Shown piece by piece: positions 46,239-55,113 of a DNA stretch of 64,000 nt. The stretch spans positions 248,001 through 312,000 of the forward strand of contig NZ_JNXG01000004.1 in NCBI RefSeq assembly GCF_000717025.1. The letters run 5' to 3'. A model generated the notes under the pieces. The model saw only the letters and a list, made by a program, of their open reading frames with translations, had not been told where the DNA came from and made no database searches. Within the stretch, counting starts at the first letter, position 1; every line of letters begins with the position of its first letter. Source of the stretch: Streptomyces atroolivaceus (lineage in GTDB: Bacteria; Actinomycetota; Actinomycetes; Streptomycetales; Streptomycetaceae). A program made the translations under genes and the position numbers.

Positions 46239-49235
46239 ATGACGACGGTGCCGGGACGCAGAAGCAGTACGTTCACCCGACTGCTGCGGCACGGTTTCAC
46301 CGATCCGTCCGCCGCCGAACGGCTGCTGGATCTGCCCGAGCTCTCCTCCGTACGGGCCGATCCCGTCCTCTTCGACGCCCTCGGGGCGACCGCCGACCCC
46401 GATCTGGCCCTGCACAGCCTCGTACGGCTCGTCGAGGCCGAGGAGGCCGGGGAGCGGCAGGTCCTGCTGGACACCCTGGTCACGGCCAAGCCGCTGCGGG
46501 ACCGGCTCCTGGGGGCCCTGGGCGCCTCCGAGGCGCTCGGGGACCATCTGGCACGGCACCCGCGCGACTGGCAGGTGCTGGTCACGTACGAGGCCACCGA
46601 TCTGCACCCCGGGGTCCCCGAGTTCGAACACATGCTCTGCGACGCCGTCGACCCGGACTCGCTGCGCGTCGCCTACCGCAGGTCACTGCTGTCGATAGCG
46701 GCCCGCGACGTGTGCGGCACGACCGACGTCGCCCAGGTCGCCGCGGAGCTCGCCGACCTTGCGACGGCCACGCTGCGGGCGGCGCTCGCCATCGCCCGGG
46801 CAGCCGCGCCCTCGGACGCCGCGCAGTGCAGGCTCGCCGTCATCGCGATGGGCAAGTGCGGCGGACACGAGCTGAACTACGTGTCCGACGTCGATGTGAT
46901 CTTCGTGGGCGAGCCCGTGAACGGCGCGGAGGAGAGCGGCGCCATGCAGGCCGCGACCCGGCTGGCCGCCCACCTGATGCGCATCTGCTCCGACACCACC
47001 GTCGAGGGCACCATCTGGCCCGTCGACGCCAACCTCCGCCCCGAGGGCCGTAACGGGCCGCTGGTGCGGACCCTGTCCTCGCACCTCGCCTACTACCAGC
47101 GCTGGGCCAAGACCTGGGAGTTCCAGGCGCTGCTCAAGGCCCGGCCTGTCGCCGGCGACCCCGAGCTGGGGGCGGAGTACGTCGAGGCCGTGTCCCCACT
47201 GGTGTGGCAGGCCGCCGACCGGGAGAACTTCGTCAGCGATGTACAGAAGATGCGTCGCCGCGTCGTCGACAACATCCCCGTCGACCGTATAGACCGCGAA
47301 CTCAAGCTCGGTCCCGGCGGCCTCCGGGACGTCGAATTCGCCGTACAACTGCTCCAGCTCGTCCACGGCCGCAGCGACAGCACCCTGCGCTCCGGCTCCA
47401 CCCTGGAGGCACTGCGGGCCCTCGCCGACGGAGGATACGTCGGGCGGGCGGACGCCGCTCAGCTGGACGAGGCGTACCGCTTCCTGCGGACCATGGAGCA
47501 CCGGATCCAGCTCTACCGGCTGCGCCGCACCCATCTGGTCCCCGAGGAGGAGGCCGACCTGCGCAGGCTCGGGCGTTCCCTCGGACTGCGTACGGACCCT
47601 GTCGCCGAGCTCAACCGGGCGTGGCGGCGGCACGCCTCCGTCGTACGGCGGCTGCACGAGAAGCTCTTCTACCGGCCGCTGCTCGACGCCGTCGCCCAGC
47701 TCGCGCCCGGCGAGAGCAGGCTCAGCGCGAAAGCGGCCGTCGTCCGGCTGGAGGCCCTCGGCTACGCGGACCCCGCCGCCGCCCTCAGGCACCTGGAAGC
47801 ACTGTCGTCGGGGGTCTCCCGCAAGGCCGCGATCCAGCGCACCCTGCTGCCGGTGCTGCTCGGCTGGTTCGCGGACTCCGCCGACCCGGACGCCGGGCTC
47901 CTCGGCTTCCGGCAGGTGTCCGACGCGCTCGGCAAGACCCCCTGGTACCTGCGGCTCCTGCGCGACGAGGGCGCCGCGGCCGAGAACCTCGCCCGGGTCC
48001 TGTCCGCCGGCCGTCTCGCCCCCGACCTGCTGATGCGTGCCCCGGAGGCCGTCGCCATCCTCGGTGACCCCGAAGGCCTGAGGCCGCGCAGCCGGGACCA
48101 CCTGGAGCAGGAGGTACTGGCCGCGGTCGGACGGGCACCGGGGGCCGAAGCGGCCGTCGCGGTGGCGCGCGGGGTCCGGCGCAGGGAACTGTTCCGTACG
48201 ACCGCCGCCGATCTCATCGGCTCGTACGGCACCGAGGACAACCCCGCCGAGACCGACCCGGGTGCTCTCGCCGACCGGGTCGGCTCCGCGGTCACCGACC
48301 TGAACGCCGCCACCCTGTCCGGGGCGCTGCGCGCCGCTGTCCGGGAGCGGTGGGGCGACACCCTGCCGACCCGGTTCGCCGTCATCGGCATGGGCCGCTT
48401 CGGCGGTCACGAGCTGGGCTACGGATCGGACGCGGACGTCCTGTTCGTGCACGAACCCCGGGAAGGGGTCGGCGACGAGGAGGCGGCCAGGGCCGCGAAC
48501 GCCGTCGTCACGGAGATGCGCAGACTGCTGGAGCTGCCGACCGCGGACCCGCCGCTCCTGATCGACGCCGACCTGCGGCCGGAGGGCAGGACCGGCCCCC
48601 TGGTGCGCACCCTGAAGTCGTACGAGGTCTACTACCGGCGCTGGTCGCTGGTCTGGGAGAGCCAGGCGCTCCTGCGCGCCGCGCCGGTGGCCGGGGACGA
48701 GGAGCTCGGCCGCGCCTTCATCGAGCTGATCGACCCGCTGCGGTACCCGATGGAAGGGCTGGGGGACGACGCGGTCCGGGAGATCCGGCGGCTCAAGGCG
48801 CGGATGGAGTCCGAACGCATGCCACGCGGGGCCGATCCGACGCTCCACACCAAGCTGGGGCGCGGCGGGCTGAGCGACGTCGAGTGGACCGTGCAGCTGA
48901 TGCAGATGCAGCACGGCTGGGTGGAGCCCGGACTGCGGACCCCGCGTACGCGGGAGGCGCTGGCGGCGGCCTGCGCGGCGGGGCTCATCCCCGCGGAGGA
49001 GGCACAGACGCTGGACGAGGCGTGGGTCCTGGCCTCGCGGGTCCGTAACGCGGTGATGCTGGTGCGGGGGCGGCCGGGCGACACCTTCCCCTCGAACCCG
49101 CGTGAGATGACGGCGGTCGGCCGGTACCTGGGCTACGAGCCGGGGCACGTGGGGGACATGCTGGACGACTACCGGCGGATCACCCGGCGGGCCCGGGCGG
49201 TGGTGGAGGAGAGGTTCTACGGCGCCGCGGGGTGA
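46239..49235 (+). CDS. glnE: Bifunctional glutamine-synthetase adenylyltransferase/deadenylyltransferase
   Basis: A 998-residue two-headed nucleotidyltransferase that adenylylates and deadenylylates glutamine synthetase I. The N-terminal (deadenylylating) catalytic motif AMGKCGGHELNYVSDVDVIF is near residue 205 and the C-terminal (adenylylating) GMGRFGGHELGYGSDADVLF near residue 716, each with the two metal-binding Asp of the pol-beta fold. Each is followed by a GlnD PII-uridylyltransferase-type helical domain. ATG 46239 has GGAG 7 nt upstream. It is monocistronic. GlnA1, the usual substrate, is not in the window, and whether GlnA2 is modified is unknown. A hairpin terminator follows at 49249-49280. 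Confidence 0.96.
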   Translation: MTTVPGRRSSTFTRLLRHGFTDPSAAERLLDLPELSSVRADPVLFDALGATADPDLALHSLVRLVEAEEAGERQVLLDTLVTAKPLRDRLLGALGASEALGDHLARHPRDWQVLVTYEATDLHPGVPEFEHMLCDAVDPDSLRVAYRRSLLSIAARDVCGTTDVAQVAAELADLATATLRAALAIARAAAPSDAAQCRLAVIAMGKCGGHELNYVSDVDVIFVGEPVNGAEESGAMQAATRLAAHLMRICSDTTVEGTIWPVDANLRPEGRNGPLVRTLSSHLAYYQRWAKTWEFQALLKARPVAGDPELGAEYVEAVSPLVWQAADRENFVSDVQKMRRRVVDNIPVDRIDRELKLGPGGLRDVEFAVQLLQLVHGRSDSTLRSGSTLEALRALADGGYVGRADAAQLDEAYRFLRTMEHRIQLYRLRRTHLVPEEEADLRRLGRSLGLRTDPVAELNRAWRRHASVVRRLHEKLFYRPLLDAVAQLAPGESRLSAKAAVVRLEALGYADPAAALRHLEALSSGVSRKAAIQRTLLPVLLGWFADSADPDAGLLGFRQVSDALGKTPWYLRLLRDEGAAAENLARVLSAGRLAPDLLMRAPEAVAILGDPEGLRPRSRDHLEQEVLAAVGRAPGAEAAVAVARGVRRRELFRTTAADLIGSYGTEDNPAETDPGALADRVGSAVTDLNAATLSGALRAAVRERWGDTLPTRFAVIGMGRFGGHELGYGSDADVLFVHEPREGVGDEEAARAANAVVTEMRRLLELPTADPPLLIDADLRPEGRTGPLVRTLKSYEVYYRRWSLVWESQALLRAAPVAGDEELGRAFIELIDPLRYPMEGLGDDAVREIRRLKARMESERMPRGADPTLHTKLGRGGLSDVEWTVQLMQMQHGWVEPGLRTPRTREALAAACAAGLIPAEEAQTLDEAWVLASRVRNAVMLVRGRPGDTFPSNPREMTAVGRYLGYEPGHVGDMLDDYRRITRRARAVVEERFYGAAG

Positions 49236-49248
49236 GTGGGGTGAGTGG

Positions 49249-49280
49249 CGGGGCGCCGGGGCGGCCGGTCCGGCGCCCCG
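49249..49280 (+). terminator. Terminator hairpin of glnE
   Basis: CGGGGCGCCGG (49249-49259) pairs with CCGGCGCCCCG (49270-49280), loop 10 nt, 14 nt after the stop. Confidence 0.7.
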
Positions 49281-49343
49281 GCCCGTACGCCGTCCCGGCC
49301 GAGGCCCGTACCCGTCCCGGCCGAGGGGCCGGGAGAATGCCGC

Positions 49344-50342
49344 TCAGCCGCCGGGCGGGCTCGATCGCGGCGGGGCGGTTTCCGCCGCTCCGGCGGGTGA
49401 AGGACCGGCCTGAGCCGTCAGTTCGGGTGCGAGGGCGGGTGGCCGTCGCAGGGCGCGCAGGCGGCTCGTACCGGACTGCCGCACCTGCTTCGGCAGACGG
49501 TGCGGCAGCGCCCCGTACCAGGCGCAGGAGACCGCCACCCCGAACGCCAGGCAGGCCATACCGCCCACCGCGTCCAGCCAGAAGTGGTTCGCCGTCGCCA
49601 CGATCACGACCAGCGTGGCCATGGGGTACAGGGCGCCGAGGATCCGCGCCCAGGGCGCGGTGGCCAGGGCGCATATGGTCAGACCGCACCACAGGGACCA
49701 GCCGATGTGCATGGACGGCATCGCCGCGTACTGGTTCGACATGTGCTTGAGGTCGCCCGAGGCCATCGAGCCCCACGTCTGGTGCAGCATCACCGTGTCT
49801 ATGAAGGCGTTGCCGTTCATCAGCCGGGGCGGCGCCAGCGGGAAGACGTAGTAGCCGAGCAGGGCGACCGCCGTCGTGGCGAAGAGAACCAGGCGGGTGG
49901 CCGCGTAGCGGCCCGGGTGACGGCGGAAGAGCCAGACGAGCACACCGATGGTCACGACGAAGTGCAGCGTCGCGTAGTAGTAGTTCATCGACACGATCAG
50001 CCATGTCACCGAGTTGACGGCCCGGTTGACCGTTTCTTCGAAGGCGAGGCCCACGGTGCGCTCGAGTGACCAGATCCAGTCGGCGTTCCGCAGGGCCGCT
50101 GCCTTCTGCTCGGGCACGGCGTTGCGCACGAGCGAGTAGAGCCAGTAGCTGACCGCGATCAGCAGGATCTCGAACCAGATGCGTGGGTGGCGCGGGGAGC
50201 GCAGGGATCGGAGGGAGGGTCGGGTACGCATGCGTGAAAGGGTGATCGCTCTCGTTGAACCGGAGGCCGTCGTTCCGTTCGCGACGGGTGACGGGGTGGC
50301 CGCCGTGCGGTCTTCCTGTGTGGTCACGTGCGATTCACCCAT
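49344..50342 (-). CDS. PAP2-family membrane phosphatase
   Basis: A 332-residue polytopic membrane protein of the PAP2 superfamily, inositol-phosphorylceramide-synthase-like branch. Six hydrophobic helices start around residue 55. The catalytic motifs are C2 AAMPSMHIGWSLW (Ser-x-His) and C3 TANHFWLDAVGG (His-x4-Asp). The N-tail is Thr/Ser-rich, the C-tail Pro/Ala-rich. It should remove or transfer a phosphoryl head group of a lipid. The ATG at 50342 (MGESHVTTQ) is preceded at 8 nt by CAGACT, a weak leaderless -10; the frame continues 22 codons upstream without a ribosome site. It follows malR on the same strand by 76 bp but probably has its own promoter. Confidence 0.85.
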   Translation of the reverse strand: MGESHVTTQEDRTAATPSPVANGTTASGSTRAITLSRMRTRPSLRSLRSPRHPRIWFEILLIAVSYWLYSLVRNAVPEQKAAALRNADWIWSLERTVGLAFEETVNRAVNSVTWLIVSMNYYYATLHFVVTIGVLVWLFRRHPGRYAATRLVLFATTAVALLGYYVFPLAPPRLMNGNAFIDTVMLHQTWGSMASGDLKHMSNQYAAMPSMHIGWSLWCGLTICALATAPWARILGALYPMATLVVIVATANHFWLDAVGGMACLAFGVAVSCAWYGALPHRLPKQVRQSGTSRLRALRRPPALAPELTAQAGPSPAGAAETAPPRSSPPGG

Positions 50343-50418
50343 AGGCGCAGAGTCTGCCAGATACGTCCCCCTCTGCCCGATGATCCTCCGGTCGGGTTCC
50401 GGTCGCACATCCAGGACT

Positions 50419-51462
50419 TCACCGATGGGCGCGAGGGGCCGAGGAGGGGCCCGGGCCCGAGGCCGTTGAACCGCGTACGACCAGTTCGGGCATGAACACG
50501 AACTCGCTGTGCGGAGCGGGTGTGCCGCCGATCTCCTCCAGCAGTGTGCGCACGGCGGCCTGGCCCATGGCCGTCACCGGCTGCCGGATCGTGGTCAGCG
50601 GCGGATCGGTGAACGCTATGAGGGGCGAGTCGTCGTAGCCGACCACCGAGAGGTCGCGCGGCACCTCCATCGACAGCCGGCGGGCGGCGCGGATCGCGCC
50701 GAGCGCCATCATGTCGCTCGCGCACACCACCGCGGTGCATCCGCGTTCCATCAGCGCCGAGGCGGCCGCCTGGCCGCCTTCCAGGGTGTACAGGGAGTGC
50801 TGGATCAGCTCCTCCACCGCGTCGGCGGTGAGATCCAGCTGTTCCCGCATCGTGGCGTGGAACCCCTCGATCTTGCGGAGCACGGGAACGAAGCGCTTGG
50901 GCCCGACCGCCAGACCGATCCGCTGGTGGCCCAGCGCGACCAGGTGCGTCACCGCGAGCCGCATCGCCGCCCGGTCGTCGGGGGAGATGAAGGGGGCCTG
51001 CACCTTGGGGGAGAATCCGTTGACCAGGACGAAGGGGACACCCTGGGCGCGCAGTTGCTCGTAGCGCTGCATGTCGGCGGAGGTGTCGGCGTGCAGTCCG
51101 GAGACGAAGATGATGCCCGAGACCCCGCGGTCGACGAGCATCTCGGTGAGCTCGTCCTCGGTGGAACCGCCAGGCGTCTGGGTCGCCAGCACCGGCGTGT
51201 AGCCCTGCCTGGTGAGTGCCTGGCCGATGACCTGGGCCAGCGCGGGGAAGATCGGGTTCTCCAGCTCGGGCGTGATCAGGCCGACGAGACCGGCACTGCG
51301 CCGGCGCAGCCGGACGGGGCGTTCGTAGCCGAGGACGTCGAGCGCCGCGAGGACGGATTCACGGGTGGCCGCTGCGACACCGGGCTTGCCGTTCAGTACG
51401 CGGCTGACCGTCGCTTCGCTGACCCCCGCCTGAGTTGCGATATCGGCAAGCCGTGCGGTCAT
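50419..51462 (-). CDS. malR: LacI-family repressor of the maltose operon (MalR)
   Basis: A 347-residue LacI/GalR regulator. The helix-turn-helix is at residues 4-28 (LADIATQAGVSEATVSRVLN), the hinge GKPGVAAATRESVLAALDVL, then a periplasmic-binding-protein-like effector domain from about residue 60 (SAGLVGLITPELENPIFPAL), ending in FVFMPELVVRGST. It is divergent from malEFG, matching Streptomyces MalR, which represses malEFG and amylases unless maltodextrin is present. ATG 51462 lies 8 nt after TACAGT, so it is leaderless. CTTGCAAG-type operators between malR and malE fit autorepression. A close paralogue lies 5 kb away at the end of the operon. Confidence 0.92.
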   Translation of the reverse strand: MTARLADIATQAGVSEATVSRVLNGKPGVAAATRESVLAALDVLGYERPVRLRRRSAGLVGLITPELENPIFPALAQVIGQALTRQGYTPVLATQTPGGSTEDELTEMLVDRGVSGIIFVSGLHADTSADMQRYEQLRAQGVPFVLVNGFSPKVQAPFISPDDRAAMRLAVTHLVALGHQRIGLAVGPKRFVPVLRKIEGFHATMREQLDLTADAVEELIQHSLYTLEGGQAAASALMERGCTAVVCASDMMALGAIRAARRLSMEVPRDLSVVGYDDSPLIAFTDPPLTTIRQPVTAMGQAAVRTLLEEIGGTPAPHSEFVFMPELVVRGSTASGPGPSSAPRAHR

Positions 51463-51822
51463 GGCACTGGACTGTACCGGGCGCGTGTCGGATTGCCCAC
51501 CGTGCGCGGGATTCGGGCGGTCCACCCCCGCAGCCACCGGCCGGAGGGTTTCTCGCAGCAATATCTTGCAAGGCCTTGCGGGCGCTGCCGGGCTGTCGCG
51601 TCCGGATCCTCCTGCCACCGCCGTAAGGGGTCTGGCCAGGACAAGGCAGGGTGAAAGGGCTTCCGTCAAGAGGCTTGACGGCAACCTTGCGGACACGCCA
51701 ATGTAACGATCAGCAGCGCTTGCAGAAATCTTCCGCAAGGTCTTTCGGTCGTCTTTCATCCTTGTTACGTTCACGTCGACCCGGCGCCGCGACGGAGCGG
51801 TACGGCAGTTGAAGGAGTTCAG
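51463..51822. promoter_or_regulatory. malR-malE intergenic control region (360 bp)
   Basis: Contains several copies of CTTGC/GCAAG. GCAAGGCCTTGC (51568-51579) is a perfect 12-bp palindrome fused to CTTGCAAG (51565-51572). CTTGC-N11-GCAAG spans 51719-51739, and CTTGC is also at 51686-51690. TTGACG (51675-51680) may be a -35 of the malE promoter. TACAGT (51471-51476) is the malR -10 box. CTTGCAG-type repeats are the reported MalR/Reg1 sites in Streptomyces, as I recall. Confidence 0.7.
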
Positions 51823-53094
51823 ATGCGACGTGGCATAACGGCCACCGCCCTGGTCGCGACCCTGGCGCTCGCGGCGACCGCTTGCGGAAGCGACGACGAG
51901 TCCGGCGGCAGCAAGAGCTCGGGCGAGCTCTCCGGCACGGTGACCTGGTGGGACACCTCGAACGTCGGCAGCGAGGACAAGGTCTTCAAGAAGATCGCCG
52001 AGGGCTTCGAGAAGAAGCACCCGAAGGTCGACGTCAAGTACGTCAACGTGCCCTTCGGTGAGGCGCAGAACAAGTTCAAGAACGCGGCCCAGGCCGGTTC
52101 CGGCGCCCCCGACGTCATCCGCTCCGAGGTCGCCTGGACCCCCGAGTTCGCGGACCTCGGCTACCTGGCCCCGCTGGACGGCACCACGGCGCTCAAGGAC
52201 CAGGACGACTTCCTCAAGCAGGCCGCCGCGTCGACCAAGTACAAGGGCAAGACGTACGCGGTCCCGCAGGTGATCGACTCCATGGGCATCTTCTACAACA
52301 AGAAGATGTTCGCGGACGCGGGCGTCGAGCCGCCCGCGAAGATCGCCGACCTGAAGACCGTCGCCAAGAAGATCAAGGACAAGACCGGCAAGTCCGGCCT
52401 CTACCTGCGCGGCGACGACTCGTACTACTTCCTCTCCTTCCTCTACGGCGAGGGCGGCGACCTGGTCGACGCGGACGCGAAGACCGTCACCGTGGACAAC
52501 GCCGAGGGTGTCAAGGCCTTCGGTGTCGTGAAGGACCTCGTCGACTCCGGGGCGGCCAAGACCGACGCCACGGACGGCTGGGAGAACATGATGCAGTCGT
52601 TCAAGAACGGCGACGTCGCGATGATGATCAACGGCCCCTGGGCCGTGGCCGACACGCTGACCGGCAAGGAGTTCACCGACAAGGCGAACCTGGGCATCTC
52701 CACGGTGCCGGCCGGCTCCGCCGCACAGGGCGCCCCGCAGGGCGGCCACAACCTCGGCGTCTACGCGGGCTCCAAGAACATCGACGCCTCCTACGCGTTC
52801 GTCGAGTACATGACCTCGGTCGAGGCCCAGGCGCAGACCGCCGGTGAGCTCAACCTGCTGCCGACCCGCACCTCCGCGTACTCCAAGAAGGAGGCCGTGG
52901 ACAGCGAGATCGTCCAGTTCTTCAAGCCCGTCGTCGAGACCGCGGTCGAGCGCCCCTGGATCCCGGAGACCGGCAGCCTCTTCGCCCCGCTGAACGTCGA
53001 GTACACCAAGGTCCTCACCGGCCAGACCACGCCGGAGAAGGCCGCCAAGGCGACCGGCGACTCCTACCGCAAGCTCCTCAAGGGCTGGAAGTAA
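51823..53094 (+). CDS. malE: Maltose/maltodextrin-binding lipoprotein (MalE)
   Basis: A 423-residue extracellular solute-binding lipoprotein of the ABC sugar-uptake family 1. The signal (RRGITATALVATLALAATAC) ends in a lipobox with Cys21 as the lipid-anchored residue, followed by a Ser/Gly/Asp/Glu linker. The mature protein has the usual two-lobed features: GTVTWWDTSN, EKKHPKVDVKYVNVPFGEAQ, APDVIRSEVAWTPEFADLGY, and MMINGPWAVAD. It delivers maltose or maltodextrin to MalFG. ATG 51823 has AAGGAG 5-6 nt upstream. The gene opens the operon malE-malF-malG-glucosidase-lacI2 and is the likely MalR target. Confidence 0.93.
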   Translation: MRRGITATALVATLALAATACGSDDESGGSKSSGELSGTVTWWDTSNVGSEDKVFKKIAEGFEKKHPKVDVKYVNVPFGEAQNKFKNAAQAGSGAPDVIRSEVAWTPEFADLGYLAPLDGTTALKDQDDFLKQAAASTKYKGKTYAVPQVIDSMGIFYNKKMFADAGVEPPAKIADLKTVAKKIKDKTGKSGLYLRGDDSYYFLSFLYGEGGDLVDADAKTVTVDNAEGVKAFGVVKDLVDSGAAKTDATDGWENMMQSFKNGDVAMMINGPWAVADTLTGKEFTDKANLGISTVPAGSAAQGAPQGGHNLGVYAGSKNIDASYAFVEYMTSVEAQAQTAGELNLLPTRTSAYSKKEAVDSEIVQFFKPVVETAVERPWIPETGSLFAPLNVEYTKVLTGQTTPEKAAKATGDSYRKLLKGWK

Positions 53095-53115
53095 CTCAGG
53101 AAGGCAGGCCGACTG

Positions 53116-54132
53116 ATGGCTGTCCACACCAGCCAGTCGGTGGCGAAGGCCGCGGGCGACGACGTCGCCCGCGGCCGGAGCCGCGGTACTGGTAACCCCC
53201 CACCGCCGAGCAGGTTCCGGCGCGCCCTGTCGGTCCACTGGTACGCCTGGACCATGGTCGCCCCGGTCGTGCTCGTGATCGGCGTGATCATCGGATACCC
53301 GCTGGTCCGCGGTATCTGGCTGTCGATGACCGACGCCAACGAGCGCAACGTCGCCCGGTCCATCGGTGTCAACGAGATGCCCGCCACCTACGAGTTCGTG
53401 GGGCTGGACAACTACGCCGACGCCCTGACCGGGACCCAGTTCCTCGGAACGCTGGGCTGGACGCTGGTGTGGACGGTCTCCTGTGTGACCATCACCTTCT
53501 GCCTGGGCATGGCCCTCGCCAACATCCTCAACCGCAGGATCGCCGGCCGCTCCGCCTACCGGATGGCACTGATCCTGCCCTGGGCGATCCCCGGCTTCGT
53601 CTCGGTCTTCGCCTGGCGCTTCCTCTACAACGAGAACAACGGCCTGCTCAACAAGATCCTCGGCGGCGCCGGAATCGACGGCATACCCTGGCTGAACGAC
53701 CCCACCTGGGCCAAGTTCTCCGTCATCGCCGTCAACGTCTGGCTCGGCGTGCCGTTCATGATGGTCGCCCTGCTCGGTGGACTCCAGTCGATCCCCTCGG
53801 AGCAGTACGAGGCCGCCGAGATGGACGGAGCCACCGCCTGGCAGCGCTTCCGCCACGTCACGCTCCCCGGACTGCGCCCGGTGTCCACCACGGTGGTCCT
53901 GCTCTCCACCATCTGGACCTTCAACATGTTCCCGGTGATCTTCCTGCTGACCCGCGGCGGACCCGGCGAGGCCACGCAGATCCTGGTCACCCAGGCCTAC
54001 AAATTCTCCTTCGAGATCAGCCCGCGCGACTTCGCGCAGTCCTCCACCTGGGGCGTGCTGATTCTCGTACTCCTGATGCTCTTCGCCATGGTGTACCGGC
54101 GAGTGCTCCGCACGCAGGGAGACAACTGGTGA
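53116..54132 (+). CDS. malF: Maltose ABC transporter permease (MalF)
   Basis: A 338-residue inner-membrane permease. A Ser/Arg/Pro-rich N-tail (1-45) precedes six membrane helices. The binding-protein-dependent transport signature EYEAAEMDGATAWQRFRHVTLPGLRP, with the EAA loop that docks on the ATPase, is present in slightly altered form (EQYEAAEMDGA). It pairs with MalG. The gene begins 21 bp after malE and its stop overlaps the malG start (GTGA). No ATPase gene is in the operon; Streptomyces uses the shared MsiK ATPase encoded elsewhere. Confidence 0.92.
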   Translation: MAVHTSQSVAKAAGDDVARGRSRGTGNPPPPSRFRRALSVHWYAWTMVAPVVLVIGVIIGYPLVRGIWLSMTDANERNVARSIGVNEMPATYEFVGLDNYADALTGTQFLGTLGWTLVWTVSCVTITFCLGMALANILNRRIAGRSAYRMALILPWAIPGFVSVFAWRFLYNENNGLLNKILGGAGIDGIPWLNDPTWAKFSVIAVNVWLGVPFMMVALLGGLQSIPSEQYEAAEMDGATAWQRFRHVTLPGLRPVSTTVVLLSTIWTFNMFPVIFLLTRGGPGEATQILVTQAYKFSFEISPRDFAQSSTWGVLILVLLMLFAMVYRRVLRTQGDNW

Positions 54133-55016
54133 CCACCGTTACGGCAACCCCCGCCCGGCACGGCGCCCGCAAGGCCCCCAAGGTCCGCAAGCGCGGCGAC
54201 CGCTCGCCGGCCGCCTCCGTGGCCCTGCACCTCACCCTGATCGTCATGTCGGTGATCGCGGTCTTCCCGGTGCTGTGGGTCCTGCTGACCTCGCTGAAGC
54301 CCGCGAAGTTCGCTTCCACGACAGACTTCTTCAAAGAGACGACGTTCGAGAACTACACGAACCTGATCAAGGACACCGAGTTCCTGAGCTGGTTCGGCAA
54401 CTCCGTGGTCGTCGCGGGACTCTCCACCGTCATCGGTGTCTTCGTCTCCGCCACCACCGGCTACGCCGTCAGCCGCTTCCGCTTCCCCGGCAAGCGCGGG
54501 CTGATGTGGACCCTGCTGGTCACCCAGATGTTCCCGGTGGCCGTCCTCATCGTGCCGATCTACAACATCATGTCGACGATGGGCCTGCTCAACCAGCCGG
54601 CCGGGCTCGTCATCACCTACCTCACCATCTCGGTGCCCTTCTGCGCCTGGATGATGAAGGGCTTCTTCGACACGATCCCGCGTGAGATCGACGAGTCGGG
54701 GCAGGTCGACGGACTCACACCGTTCGGGACGTTCTGGCGGCTCATCCTGCCGCTCGCCAAGCCCGGCCTCGCCGTCACCGCCTTCTACTCCTTCATCACC
54801 GCCTGGGGCGAGGTCGCGTACGCCTCCGCCTTCATGGTCGGGGACGAGAACCTCACGCTCGCCGGCGGACTGCAGAAGTTCGTCAACCAGTACGGAGCCC
54901 AGTGGGGCCCGATGACCGCGGCGTCCGTACTCATCGCGATCCCGGCCGCGCTTGTCTTCCTCTTCGCGCAGAAGCACCTGGTCACCGGCATGTCCGCCGG
55001 AGCCGTCAAGGGCTGA
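54129..55016 (+). CDS. malG: Maltose ABC transporter permease (MalG)
   Basis: A 295-residue permease. After a 30-residue basic N-tail there are six membrane helices (first: VALHLTLIVMSVIAVFPVLW). The EAA loop is REIDESGQVDGLTPFGTFWR followed by LILPLAKPGLA. The GTG start at 54129 overlaps the malF TGA (54130-54132), so it is translationally coupled. It forms the channel with MalF. Confidence 0.92.
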   Translation: MTTVTATPARHGARKAPKVRKRGDRSPAASVALHLTLIVMSVIAVFPVLWVLLTSLKPAKFASTTDFFKETTFENYTNLIKDTEFLSWFGNSVVVAGLSTVIGVFVSATTGYAVSRFRFPGKRGLMWTLLVTQMFPVAVLIVPIYNIMSTMGLLNQPAGLVITYLTISVPFCAWMMKGFFDTIPREIDESGQVDGLTPFGTFWRLILPLAKPGLAVTAFYSFITAWGEVAYASAFMVGDENLTLAGGLQKFVNQYGAQWGPMTAASVLIAIPAALVFLFAQKHLVTGMSAGAVKG

Positions 55017-55113
55017 CAGTCCCGCACGACCGTACGACCGCACCCGTCACGGCGGCGCCGGAACCCCGACCCGGTCCCGGCGCCGCTCCCCACCCAGACA
55101 CCCCAGGGACGAC

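Noticed and set aside
50419..53856. Open frame of 1145 codons on the minus strand across malE and malR
   Set aside because: High GC keeps the antisense frame open; only the last 347 codons (MalR) are a real gene, the rest is antisense to malE with Val/Arg/Gly-rich sequence.
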